From IMG/VR virus record IMGVR_UViG_3300028840_000789, positions 1 through 64,000 of that record: a stretch of DNA of 64,000 nucleotides; one strand, given 5' to 3'. The stretch comes from a virus. A program made the translations under genes and the position numbers. Positions 44,835 to 53,673 of this stretch are shown piece by piece (within the stretch, counting starts at the first letter, position 1; the number at the start of each line of letters is the position of its first letter). Below the pieces are notes generated by a model. It was not told the origin of the DNA, made no database searches, and saw only the letters and a list, made by a program, of their open reading frames with translations.

Positions 44835-46310
44835 TTATCCGTTAATTGTGTTGAAAACTTTCAAACAGTTCGTTGGCCGCTTGATCACGATGCCTTGCGT
44901 CTTCATCCTTTCAATGCTAGATGCATCAATGTCAGAAGCAGCAAACATGCTGTCATCAATACCAGGTATCCTTGCCATACCTTGAACGACCTTCTTGATC
45001 TCCTCACGTCCTTTTTCAGACACGTATTGAACATTAGGCTCACCTTCGTAGATGGACATATCGACAGCGTACATATTGTACGACTCTATCGGGTATCCTT
45101 CTATCGGGTGCTCACCGGAGATCTCAGCCATCGGGCCTCTATCGAACATCGGGTGGTAACGGAAGTTCACTTTATGACCTTCTCTAGTAACGTAACTTGA
45201 GAAGAAGGGGCCATTCAGCATGTACTTACCATCACCTTGCTTTTGCATGATCTTCTGCTCAACGAGGGTGAATGACTTGATCTTATCTTCCATAGCACGG
45301 GATACTTCATTCATACCACCAGTACCAGTGAAGATTTCGATTGTAACTTTCTGTGCGCCACTAGCATTGAAAACGAGATCATTAACAATGGTCTCAATCT
45401 TCTTGGTAGTCATCTTAACATAGGTATCTACGTTATCAATCTGCTGAAGCAGACCAGCACCAGAAGTAACAACCTCACCAGAGTCTTCGTCATCGTTATG
45501 GATCACACCATCAGCATCCTTGTTGTACTGTGAATGCCACAGGTCATGCTCCAACTTCTCCCTTAACTGGATGTCCGACAAGTACATCTCCCACTGTGAC
45601 CAGAACTGGAAGGTTCGACCATCAGCTTTGATGTTGTAGACCATCACTTTGTTCCCCATGTTACCAACGATGTTGTAGGTATCCCTGACAACTGACAGTT
45701 GGTTTTGGAGAGCATACGGAGTGTAAGAACGATGTTCAACACCTCTGGAACGATTCTTACTTACCTTAGCAATACCTTGCGCCCACTTAACGCCAGCAAC
45801 AATGTCTTTATAAGGTACGTAAGTATTAGGATTGTTCGTTATGATCTTGAACCTGTAGAGAAATTCTCCATCATTTGGTTTAGGATCACCTTGAACACGA
45901 ACCTCAATCTTAGAGGGAGTGTAAACAGTCTGAGACTTGAAGAACCAACGATCCTTGAAGGGAACGATAAATTCTTGGAATCCTTTACCAGGAGTATCAG
46001 TACTAGAGTACAACGACCTACTAATTGTAGAGGTCTTCTTGGGTCTTCCCAAGACAGGCCATTTGTATGACAGGTCGGCGGAACCGATCTGTACAGACTT
46101 AGCGACCCTTCCGAGACCTTCCGTCAGCCACAGCATCGGGAAAGCATAACTTGAATAGGACTGGCTTCCATCACCGTACAAGAATGTACTTGCTTGGGAG
46201 AGCCACTCGCTGTGACTAAGGAAAGCTCTAGCTAAGTGATTCTCAGCAGTGAACTCCTTGTCGTTGAATTGTGCAGTGTACAACTGCAAATCTTGATTAA
46301 AAGCAGCCAT
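44835..46310 (-). CDS. Major capsid protein
   Basis: The 491-residue product starts MAAFNQDLQLYTAQFNDKEF. It includes KSVQIGSADLSYKWPVLGRPKK (about residues 72-93), a pattern seen in crAss-like major capsid proteins, and an HK97-type composition: a long helical segment with WSQWEMYLSDIQLREKLEHD, then a beta-rich domain. It is the expected length for crAss MCPs. It follows the acidic scaffold-like gene by 44 nt, and the gap is AT-rich. It forms the icosahedral shell. Assignment rests on motif, length and gene order. Confidence 0.82.
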   Translation of the reverse strand: MAAFNQDLQLYTAQFNDKEFTAENHLARAFLSHSEWLSQASTFLYGDGSQSYSSYAFPMLWLTEGLGRVAKSVQIGSADLSYKWPVLGRPKKTSTISRSLYSSTDTPGKGFQEFIVPFKDRWFFKSQTVYTPSKIEVRVQGDPKPNDGEFLYRFKIITNNPNTYVPYKDIVAGVKWAQGIAKVSKNRSRGVEHRSYTPYALQNQLSVVRDTYNIVGNMGNKVMVYNIKADGRTFQFWSQWEMYLSDIQLREKLEHDLWHSQYNKDADGVIHNDDEDSGEVVTSGAGLLQQIDNVDTYVKMTTKKIETIVNDLVFNASGAQKVTIEIFTGTGGMNEVSRAMEDKIKSFTLVEQKIMQKQGDGKYMLNGPFFSSYVTREGHKVNFRYHPMFDRGPMAEISGEHPIEGYPIESYNMYAVDMSIYEGEPNVQYVSEKGREEIKKVVQGMARIPGIDDSMFAASDIDASSIERMKTQGIVIKRPTNCLKVFNTING

Positions 46311-46354
46311 TTGTTCTTCTTTACTTTATAAATTAACTTCTAAAACTTAAACAA

Positions 46355-47611
46355 TTAAAATCCGAGCTTTTTACTATTAGCAATCCCCTCAAAGTCAAGA
46401 AGTGGAATACTACCACTACGGCTAGCACTTCCACCACTTCCTCCTCCAGGAGGAGTACGTTTACTATTATCTTTGTTAGCCTTACCAAACAGGAGCTTGC
46501 TTGTGTTTGTCACTATATTAGGTAGTTTGAAATCTTTGTACACAATATAGTCTAACCATAGTTTTTGTGCAAGCGTTAGCTTAGAATATTTTTCATCAGA
46601 CATAGTAGTTACACCATCAGACTTCACAACCTTACCAACATAGTTTTTGAAACCTTCGATGTCCGCAGTAGGAATCTTCAATCCACCACCAAAATCATTC
46701 TTAGTAACGATCTCAATAGCTTGATTACGTTCCTGCTGTAATGCTTCAAGTTGTGCATCAACAGCAGCTTGTTCTTCCTTCTCATACGCCTCAATCTGCG
46801 CATCAAAGTCCGCACTTAGCATTTGCTTGGCAGCTTCAGCAGTATCAGCCATCTTACCACCATCTTGGGCAGTCTTAACAATAGCTTCGATAGCTACGTC
46901 ATCCACACCCTTTGATTTGTAAGCCTGACGAATCAACTGCTCATATACCTTAGTAACATTAGCTTTAGCTTTGTCATCCATCTCGTCGGTAATCTTTGGT
47001 AACTCATTGGCGAGTATGGCAGGCTTCTGCTGTCGCATGAACAAGCTTTGTATCGGGAGCTTCTTATCCAAGTGCTCCTTCACTTGCTTCAACATCGGTT
47101 GATCCTCGAAGTAGTTCTGTAACTTCTTCTCGAACGCAACTTCATCTCTCTTAGCTAAGTATGCTTGTAACCCTTCCATTGAGTTATCAAACGTACCTTC
47201 CTCAAGGAAACCTTCAGCTTGCATCAACTGTAATACCGAGTTGTCCTTGCTAACGTAAGCCTCTACAGCTTCCGCATTATCTTCGAGGAACTTCTTCTCC
47301 TCGTCCGTGAGGTTCTCCTCACCTTTTTCAGCAAGCTCCGCTATACGAGCTTCCACTTCTGCACCATCATCTTGCTTTTGGGTAGCAACGAAATCTTTAT
47401 GCTTCTCAAGAAGGGCCTTCTCTTCGTCACTGCGCTGATTTTCATCAACACCTAGCAATTGGGTGATCTGTTCCTTTAGCTGATCCGTCAGCTCATCTCC
47501 ACCATCACCTGGTTCTTCCGGTGGATCTGGTGGTTCGGGTGATCCACCACCTAGTGGTTTCTTCACCTCAAAGGCAGCTAACTTTTCAATAGGAATTTCT
47601 GGGCCATCCAT
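46355..47611 (-). CDS. Scaffold-type acidic coiled-coil protein
   Basis: The product has 418 residues and is Glu/Asp/Lys/Gln rich. A Pro-rich acidic N terminus (GGGSPEPPDPPEEPGDGG) is followed by long predicted coiled coils (about 45-140 and 255-300). The C terminus is Gly/Ser-rich with basic residues (TPPGGGSGGSASRSGSIPLL), reminiscent of scaffold C termini that bind capsid. It sits between portal and major capsid genes, the standard place for scaffold or capsid-assembly factors. No protease motif is seen. A fused or separate maturation protease could not be identified in this gene. Confidence 0.62.
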   Translation of the reverse strand: MDGPEIPIEKLAAFEVKKPLGGGSPEPPDPPEEPGDGGDELTDQLKEQITQLLGVDENQRSDEEKALLEKHKDFVATQKQDDGAEVEARIAELAEKGEENLTDEEKKFLEDNAEAVEAYVSKDNSVLQLMQAEGFLEEGTFDNSMEGLQAYLAKRDEVAFEKKLQNYFEDQPMLKQVKEHLDKKLPIQSLFMRQQKPAILANELPKITDEMDDKAKANVTKVYEQLIRQAYKSKGVDDVAIEAIVKTAQDGGKMADTAEAAKQMLSADFDAQIEAYEKEEQAAVDAQLEALQQERNQAIEIVTKNDFGGGLKIPTADIEGFKNYVGKVVKSDGVTTMSDEKYSKLTLAQKLWLDYIVYKDFKLPNIVTNTSKLLFGKANKDNSKRTPPGGGSGGSASRSGSIPLLDFEGIANSKKLGF

Positions 47612-47622
47612 AATATACTAGT

Positions 47623-50049
47623 TTATTTATCAAAACGGTTTTTATTCTCTTTCGCTATCTTGACCTTGTTGATCGAGTCCTGGTGTTTCTGAGCAATTTC
47701 GGAACGCTTAACATTAAGCTCTTCCCTCCGTGCTTGATTAGCTTCGAACTCCTTCTCAACGTCGGCTGTATCAACACCCTCGACGGGGGCTCCAGTAAGG
47801 GCACCAGCGAGTTGGCTATTGGCCTGTATGCTAGCAACCTCGATACGTGTTTGATTATCTTCATCAGTCTTATACTTCTGGAAGTCAAGTTTCTGTTGTT
47901 CAATAGCATTCTGTGCTTCAGCAGCAACTTGTTGTGCACGAGAAGCTTCAGCTTGCTGACTCTGTATTGCCTTCTCCATATCATCGAGTGATCTCATAAG
48001 AGCATCGAAGTTATTAGCCTGGAGAATCTTACCAACCATTGTTGGAGTAGCAGAGTTCTGAGCAAATGCTTGTGTGAGCTGTCGCATCGTGTTCAACTTC
48101 TCACGCTCCTGCTTGTTACCTTTCACAAAGATAGATAGATCAACAGCAGCCATTTCAAGTGGAGCCACATCAAGCCAATTCAATTCACCTTGAGGATTCA
48201 AGAACTGAGCCTTCTTACCTTCAGCCCACGCATACTTAGATAGATCAAGTAGACATTGGAAATCTCGCTCTAAGTAATCTTCTACCTGTAAGAACATCTC
48301 TTCCAGAATAAGACTACCTTGTGCAAGAGCGAACTGTGTATTACCAACATCGTCAGAGGCTTTGATGTCTGCCATCTTCTGCCTCGGTATTCCTGCGATC
48401 TCCATGTATTCCAATCGGATTGTCGTTGCAATATCATGCAGGAACTTAATATACTCTCTCATACTACCATCAAGAACCTTGAGAGCATTGAGAGCTTGTA
48501 ATTTCTTAGGATCAGATTCATCAACGAATAGATAACCATGATAGTCACCATAGTACATCATTGAGAACATATCGAGATCAGCTTCCGGATCGTCAGGTAT
48601 AATACCATAAGGCATTACTGTCATCTTATCCTTATTTTTAGCCATAGTACGTTCCATCCTATACTTTATAATATTGTATAGTTCTTGGTGACTGCGACCT
48701 TTCTTAACTGGTGTGTTAGGTATCGCACCACGATTACCAAATACACGACCATTGTAAGGTAGCTTAGCCGAAGGCTTTTGAGCTGTACCACGTTGTATTG
48801 GAAGAGGTCTGATATACTTGTAGAACCTATCGGCAATATTATAACCTTCCCATACTTCATCAACCCATTCCCATATAATCTCATCGCCCGGCATAGGTTT
48901 GTAATCTTCAGTAACTTCTATCGTTTGGCTCCCATCCCCCGTTAGGGATAGTGATGTGAGGAATCCAAGCTTTCGCTTTGACCTCCATGTTACGTGACGT
49001 ACCTCAACGCCATCATATCGAATATGCTTACGGTCAGCAAAGATGTTACCCATCAGTATGTTAACGGCACCTTCTCTACTGGTATAGTCCATATCAGTAC
49101 TAGAGTAGTCGTACTTACTGTCAGCAGTAAAGCCACCATAGTGTGATTCAAGCCAATCAATCTCATCATCATCAAGCTCCTCTCGGAACTTATCAATCAC
49201 ATCACTCACTGTCATGCGTCGTAGTGACCAGGCTGCTTCACCGTCCTCTATGTACTCACAATGTTCATCCGCTATGTAGTCTATCTGCATTGGCGAATAG
49301 ACATCAAATACTGTATCAGATCGGAAGACATCACGGAGCGTGTACATCCTACCTACAGTCAGGTAGTCGTACAAGAGCGTTCGTATCTTCCTGTCAATCT
49401 CGTTGTAGTAGCGTATGTAGTCCAGGGAGTTCTGACCTTTAACAGTCATAGCATCCGGAATGTTCTCTGCTTTGTTCAAGGTCTCTTCCACCTTCATCAT
49501 CATATCCTCCATCTGAGCAGGATCTTGCTCAAAGCCAGTAGAGATCTCACCGCCTGTTTGCAATGCCAGGTCATTCTGGAACTGCTGTATAATAACAGAT
49601 CGGAGACTATCCTTAATCATAGCTTGTCGCCTATCCTCCACATCAGAGTTAGTAGCAACAACAGAAAAGCTAGTATCTCGCACCACGAAGTCACCTATCA
49701 TCCTGCTAATAACAGGACTAATGATATCGTAGTTACGCATCCTAGCAGGGTCACCTTGAAGCTGTGAGCGTTTACGTTGCTCGTTACCATAAGGATACAA
49801 TACGTGAGTATAATCATCCTCATCAAGTTCTCCAGAAGAGAGACGGTAGAGCACTCGCATCTCGTTCCGCATCTGGGGAGTAATCGTTGATTGGGCACCG
49901 AACCATTCAACGCAATGCATCCCCCACTCTTTCGTCTTCTTCGACTGGGGGATCTTCTGTGGAGGGCGTGCTGTTGTACGACCACCGATGTCACGGTCAA
50001 ACTTCGTTCGACCAGGAGTTCCAATTCTATAGTTATCTGGTTTAGCCAT
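47623..50049 (-). CDS. Portal protein
   Basis: The product has 808 residues. The N-terminal part has RMRNYDIISPVISRMIGDFV (about residues 103-122), a stretch typical of crAss-like portals. Predominantly helical clip/stem regions follow, and the C-terminal about 130 residues form a Gln/Ala-rich coiled coil (barrel/crown) with KAIQSQQAEASRAQQ. The start overlaps the terminase stop at 50049. The portal forms the dodecameric vertex through which DNA and the virion polymerase pass. Length and position fit the group. Confidence 0.82.
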   Translation of the reverse strand: MAKPDNYRIGTPGRTKFDRDIGGRTTARPPQKIPQSKKTKEWGMHCVEWFGAQSTITPQMRNEMRVLYRLSSGELDEDDYTHVLYPYGNEQRKRSQLQGDPARMRNYDIISPVISRMIGDFVVRDTSFSVVATNSDVEDRRQAMIKDSLRSVIIQQFQNDLALQTGGEISTGFEQDPAQMEDMMMKVEETLNKAENIPDAMTVKGQNSLDYIRYYNEIDRKIRTLLYDYLTVGRMYTLRDVFRSDTVFDVYSPMQIDYIADEHCEYIEDGEAAWSLRRMTVSDVIDKFREELDDDEIDWLESHYGGFTADSKYDYSSTDMDYTSREGAVNILMGNIFADRKHIRYDGVEVRHVTWRSKRKLGFLTSLSLTGDGSQTIEVTEDYKPMPGDEIIWEWVDEVWEGYNIADRFYKYIRPLPIQRGTAQKPSAKLPYNGRVFGNRGAIPNTPVKKGRSHQELYNIIKYRMERTMAKNKDKMTVMPYGIIPDDPEADLDMFSMMYYGDYHGYLFVDESDPKKLQALNALKVLDGSMREYIKFLHDIATTIRLEYMEIAGIPRQKMADIKASDDVGNTQFALAQGSLILEEMFLQVEDYLERDFQCLLDLSKYAWAEGKKAQFLNPQGELNWLDVAPLEMAAVDLSIFVKGNKQEREKLNTMRQLTQAFAQNSATPTMVGKILQANNFDALMRSLDDMEKAIQSQQAEASRAQQVAAEAQNAIEQQKLDFQKYKTDEDNQTRIEVASIQANSQLAGALTGAPVEGVDTADVEKEFEANQARREELNVKRSEIAQKHQDSINKVKIAKENKNRFDK

Positions 50050-52175
50050 TACGCACAGAGTTTTGTTCCGAAGAACTTCCTAACAGATTCTTTATGTTTA
50101 CGCGCGCTTGCTACACGTGTTTGATACTCAAGCTCTTTCATATGATACATACCTATCTTTAACGCAGAAACACGGTCAAAGTTTCCTTTGCCGTACATTA
50201 TAAGCTCTTTCAATAGTCCGGGGTCGTTTATCATGTGGAGGTTCTTGACAACCTTTCCATCAGCGGTTACGTGTCTGACCTCATTTAAGAAGTCTCGAAT
50301 AAAGACATCACCAGTACGACTCTTCTTATTCTCACGACCACCAGCGATACTCATCCCATAACCACGTCCCAAGTTGTTTTGCATTGTATCAGTCCAGCCA
50401 AATTGGAACTCGGGTTCGAGATATTTAAAGAGATGCTTATTTCTTTTAGCATATCCAACTACATCACCACGGTCATTCTCAATACCTATCTTAGCATTAT
50501 AGTACATGGCCAAATCAAACAACCGTTTGTTGTAAGTGTCCATGTCCTCCGGACGACCAATATAACTAGCAACGATAAGATCACCCGCTTCAAAACCCGG
50601 AACGATATTGTTCGGGTTCATCAGCACATACGTTACACCGAGAGATTCAGTATTAGTACTCTTATCAAAGTCATAAGGGTCATGGCATATAATATACAAA
50701 TCTTCTGGCACAAATCCACCTATTTTATAAGGAGGAAAATACTGCACAATAGCACCCTCATAACTAGTAAGATCTTTATGAGGATATTGTAGTATAGGCT
50801 TTAATGTAAGATCAGGCCAAAAACGAAGTTCCCCGTTTTGATCTACTCTAAGAGTACCGGAAGTTCCGTGTCTCCAAAGTTGATTAGACTCAACTGTACG
50901 TAGGTGCTCTTCCAGCTCCTCTACAGGGAAGATGTTACTACGAGCACGAGAGAAAGCTTCACTTGGTGTGAGTGCTTCCTCCATCTTGTGTCTACGTAAC
51001 AGTTCCGGGTCTTGAGTAGATTGTGCTATCTTAGTTCGTATAGACTCTTGGAAAGTATAAGCAGTCTTACGATCACTATTGCCTTGCTTATCAATGAAAC
51101 CAATCTTATTCAGATCATCAGGAAAGAAGTAACCACCCCAAGTACCTTGGGCACCCTTGTCCCAGTCGTTGTGTATCCGCATGAAATTGTTAGCAGCGGG
51201 GCCATAGAAGTTATCCTCGAACGTCTCCCAGTTAGTGTTGTCACCACCACCAGTACCAAAGAGGAGGAGGATTCCGGTAGTATAGATACCGTCCTTTAGT
51301 GTAGGAAGAGTGGAGGCTAGAGTAGCAGCTAGGTTCGGCCACTTACCAGCTTCTTCCATTAGGATGAGGGTTGCATCCTTACCACGAAGTGCATCAGGAT
51401 TATCTCTACAAGTAGATGAAATAATCTGACTCTTATAACCCTTTTCTATTTCAACACCATCAAGTACAAGCTTATATGCATCTTTCTGGTGGTCAATTCT
51501 ATCAATAGTTTTACGACGTCTCCAACTAGTAAATTCGTTGTAGAAGTCCACATACTTGTCCACCATAGCAGTAGTACCTTCCGGATAAAGGTAGGCACTA
51601 TCATATGCTCCAATAACAGATATACTATCAGGCTCTCTCTTAAAACGATTTGCTGCAACAGCCGCATTCTTGTATGAGAAACCTTTACGACGGGCTTTGC
51701 CTACAATAACATGCTTACCACCATATATGTCATCAGGATGGACTGTTACCATCATCTGAAGCTTCTCGATGTACTTTTTACTAGCTCCCCATCTGGCAAT
51801 ATCTAATATATGGAAGTAGTCATAGTCACCATCCCAAAAGTCAGGAAAGGTTACAATCTTCTTTCCCGCCCGTTGGTTCATGTTCTTCATCTCCTTACGA
51901 CTAACCAGACCTTCATAGTTCTGATTAGCAGTAAGCTTGATCTGACTAAAGTTTAGATAGTTATAATGATCTCCAGTAATTCTGACCCCACCAACACTAT
52001 ATCCCTGTATACACCTCCGCTCTTGCTCCTTCCAGTAGGTCTGGTACTCAGAATAGGGATCACGGGATACTGGGGCATTAGTATAGTATCCATACTTCTC
52101 GAATGTACGAGCTTCTTCACGAAAGACCTCACTGTTAATCCATATACCATCAGGATTTCTTATATCATGATTCAT
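50049..52175 (-). CDS. terL: Terminase large subunit
   Basis: The product has 708 residues. The ATPase domain has a Walker A-like motif GKARRKGFSYKNA at about residues 157-169 and a Walker B plus catalytic Glu in LILMEEAGKW at about 269-278. The C-terminal RNase H-type nuclease shows acidic motifs IICHDPYDFD (about 492-501) and IGIENDRGDVVGYAKRN (about 559-575). The altered Walker A (no classical GxxGxGKS) is characteristic of crAss-like and some other terminases. It packages DNA through the portal encoded next (overlap at 50049). Confidence 0.9.
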   Translation of the reverse strand: MNHDIRNPDGIWINSEVFREEARTFEKYGYYTNAPVSRDPYSEYQTYWKEQERRCIQGYSVGGVRITGDHYNYLNFSQIKLTANQNYEGLVSRKEMKNMNQRAGKKIVTFPDFWDGDYDYFHILDIARWGASKKYIEKLQMMVTVHPDDIYGGKHVIVGKARRKGFSYKNAAVAANRFKREPDSISVIGAYDSAYLYPEGTTAMVDKYVDFYNEFTSWRRRKTIDRIDHQKDAYKLVLDGVEIEKGYKSQIISSTCRDNPDALRGKDATLILMEEAGKWPNLAATLASTLPTLKDGIYTTGILLLFGTGGGDNTNWETFEDNFYGPAANNFMRIHNDWDKGAQGTWGGYFFPDDLNKIGFIDKQGNSDRKTAYTFQESIRTKIAQSTQDPELLRRHKMEEALTPSEAFSRARSNIFPVEELEEHLRTVESNQLWRHGTSGTLRVDQNGELRFWPDLTLKPILQYPHKDLTSYEGAIVQYFPPYKIGGFVPEDLYIICHDPYDFDKSTNTESLGVTYVLMNPNNIVPGFEAGDLIVASYIGRPEDMDTYNKRLFDLAMYYNAKIGIENDRGDVVGYAKRNKHLFKYLEPEFQFGWTDTMQNNLGRGYGMSIAGGRENKKSRTGDVFIRDFLNEVRHVTADGKVVKNLHMINDPGLLKELIMYGKGNFDRVSALKIGMYHMKELEYQTRVASARKHKESVRKFFGTKLCA

Positions 52176-52463
52176 CTATGACATTGATTTTAAACCCATA
52201 TCGTTGTCCCGCTTATATCGTTGGATCTTGTCAGCTATCTGCTTTGGTGAACCAAGTACTGTAACGAGACTACCGTTATAGTAATGAATAATAGTTTTAG
52301 GCCGAGGATCATCACCAAACCACTGTCCACTATCGTTATTCTCTTCAAGAGCTTGAATAGCATGTACAGGGTCTTGCACAATATAGGAAGTAACCTCAGT
52401 AGGACCGTATGTTTTGTCAGCCCTCTGTGCTCGTGATATCCTCTCTAGCTTTAACATAGTCAT
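52176..52463 (-). CDS. Small protein upstream of terminase
   Basis: The ATG at 52463 (MTMLKLERISRAQRADKTYG) is preferred over a longer in-frame start; Met at 52457 is also possible. About 95 residues result. The core is beta-rich and ends in IIHYYNGSLVTVLGSPKQIADKI, a pattern similar in shape to short FlbD-like domains. It overlaps the upstream 211-residue gene by 47 nt and lies 1 nt before the terminase ORF. Function unknown; a packaging accessory role is inferred from position only. Confidence 0.55.
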   Translation of the reverse strand: MTMLKLERISRAQRADKTYGPTEVTSYIVQDPVHAIQALEENNDSGQWFGDDPRPKTIIHYYNGSLVTVLGSPKQIADKIQRYKRDNDMGLKSMS

Positions 52464-53052
52464 TATAAGTTTTACGATCTGGATCTTCAAAAACATTTTT
52501 AACTCCCCCTCCTTTCATACGACCTCCGCTTGCGCCAAGTCGTAGAGCTTCAATCATCTCTTCAAGGTTGTTCTTAATCTGCTTAACTTCTTTCAGTGCC
52601 CTAAGCACCTCCGTCGGTCTATAAAGGAAATTACCTTTACTATCCCGCTTATCATAATCAACATTCTCAAAATATGTTATAGTTGCATTTGCAGCAGCAT
52701 AGGCTGAACGAAGTAGACGAACATCGGTTTCCTGATCCATGAACCAGCGATAAACCTCTATCGCTTCCTTCACCTTCTTGTCAGGCTTCCAATCTGTCAG
52801 CTTCAACCGCTCTCTTACCTCAGCATCTCGATCATCCCATTGTGTGTCCAATGGATACTTCTCGATTGCCCATGACTTGTAGTGTACCATGTAGTGTACG
52901 TACAGGAACTCCTGTAGTACGTTTGATTCGGCTTTTGCCGCACTAACACCTCCGCGTCTCTGACGTGCGAAGAGTTCCTTAAACTCCGGCAGACACTTGG
53001 CCTCCTTGTTTGGAACGGGCCGCCCGTTCTCGTCTTCGATAACTAGATCCAT
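52417..53052 (-). CDS. Conserved crAss-type protein, small-terminase candidate
   Basis: The product has 211 residues. Residues about 22-50 carry PEFKELFARQRRGGVSAAKA then ESNVLQEFLYVHYM. Later it has RDSKGNFLYRPTEVLRALKE and a helical NLEEMIEALRLGAS. It is strongly helical and basic/acidic mixed, with an Arg/Gly-rich loop (GGRMKGGGVKN). This protein type lies just upstream of terminase in crAss-like phages. A helix-rich DNA-recognition partner of terminase is a reasonable hypothesis, but no small terminase motif can be proved by eye. Confidence 0.55.
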   Translation of the reverse strand: MDLVIEDENGRPVPNKEAKCLPEFKELFARQRRGGVSAAKAESNVLQEFLYVHYMVHYKSWAIEKYPLDTQWDDRDAEVRERLKLTDWKPDKKVKEAIEVYRWFMDQETDVRLLRSAYAAANATITYFENVDYDKRDSKGNFLYRPTEVLRALKEVKQIKNNLEEMIEALRLGASGGRMKGGGVKNVFEDPDRKTYNDYVKAREDITSTEG

Positions 53053-53200
53053 TCTTATTACGCTTTACAAACTTACCAATATATGGTAGCCTAACTGGAT
53101 CTTCACCTTCTTCCATCTGTGTCTGGACTTCTCTGAAGAAATGTTCGACTATTCTTTTCTCAATACTTTCATGCACCAGGTGCTCTACGTGCTTTACCAT
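52979..53200 (-). CDS. Small HU/IHF-arm-like protein
   Basis: The product has 73 residues. An N-terminal helix (MVKHVEHLVHESIEKRIVEH) is followed by VRLPYIGKFVKRNKNGSSYR, which echoes the beta-arm segment of HU/IHF-type proteins and of the 163-residue protein at 40612. The C terminus is basic (RRRERAARSKQ). It overlaps the next gene by 74 nt and the previous by 32 nt, a dense arrangement. DNA binding is plausible. It may be a remnant or a genuine short paralogue. Confidence 0.5.
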   Translation of the reverse strand: MVKHVEHLVHESIEKRIVEHFFREVQTQMEEGEDPVRLPYIGKFVKRNKNGSSYRRRERAARSKQGGQVSAGV

Positions 53201-53363
53201 AGTTTACCAACTTAAACTCAAGGCGGTACTTCTCACCTTCCATGTTCGCTATATTATACATAAGAATGAGTTTCTCCTGCCGTGCGAACGCTCGTGCCCA
53301 ATCTATCAGGTACATTACCTCCTGCATCGTATCGAAGATCTCATTAGTACGTATTTGTGTCAT
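53169..53363 (-). CDS. Small unknown protein, first gene after terminator
   Basis: The start is set at the ATG at 53363 (MTQIRTNEIFDTMQEVMYLI), which follows a terminator and a palindrome; the upstream in-frame ATG at 53399 lies inside the terminator. The product has 64 residues and is helical, with a Lys/Arg-rich end (NYGKARRAPGA). No recognised family. It appears to be the first gene of the packaging/head transcription unit. Confidence 0.5.
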   Translation of the reverse strand: MTQIRTNEIFDTMQEVMYLIDWARAFARQEKLILMYNIANMEGEKYRLEFKLVNYGKARRAPGA

Positions 53364-53367
53364 ACAC

Positions 53368-53383
53368 CTATTATATATAATAG
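53368..53383. promoter_or_regulatory. 16-bp perfect AT-rich palindrome
   Basis: CTATTATATATAATAG is perfectly palindromic and sits between the terminator at 53388-53410 and the ATG at 53363. It is the only non-coding room for a promoter of the packaging unit. A shorter version occurs at 15384-15395. Promoter core or operator function is inferred. Confidence 0.4.
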
Positions 53384-53387
53384 TAAC

Positions 53388-53410
53388 GAAAAAAGCCACA
53401 TTAAGTGGCT
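53388..53410 (-). terminator. Rho-independent terminator
   Basis: On the minus strand AGCCAC-TTAAT-GTGGCT is followed by TTTTTTC. The TAA stop of the zinc-ribbon gene lies in the loop, so the stem's first half is coding. It ends the small-gene block and separates it from the packaging unit. Confidence 0.85.
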
Positions 53411-53673
53411 ATAAATTTTGTATAATTACAAGTAACACATCTAGTAGCAGTCCTACCACTAGCCATTCGTATTCGCTCATGAGTTGTGGGGCCTGCGCAC
53501 TTCCCGCAATAGTGGTAGAGGTCTTTAGCTCTAGTCACTATATATCTCTCCTTTAGTGTAACACTAGGAGGTAGTTGTTCAGCGTTATCTTTCAAAGCGC
53601 GGATCAGCCTCTTATGTCGAGGCTGATCTTGTTTGCGCTTGATAACTTTATTCAAGAGAGATGTCCTTGCCAT
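53401..53673 (-). CDS. Zinc-ribbon small protein
   Basis: The product has 90 residues. Two CxxC pairs, CGKC at 56-59 and CVTC at 79-82, are 19 residues apart and form a classic zinc ribbon near the C terminus. The N-terminal half is basic (KVIKRKQDQPRHKRLIRAL) and may contact nucleic acid. It overlaps the GroES-like gene by 26 nt and ends inside a terminator hairpin. It resembles small transcription or recombination zinc ribbons, but the exact family is unclear. Confidence 0.7.
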   Translation of the reverse strand: MARTSLLNKVIKRKQDQPRHKRLIRALKDNAEQLPPSVTLKERYIVTRAKDLYHYCGKCAGPTTHERIRMASGRTATRCVTCNYTKFIAT

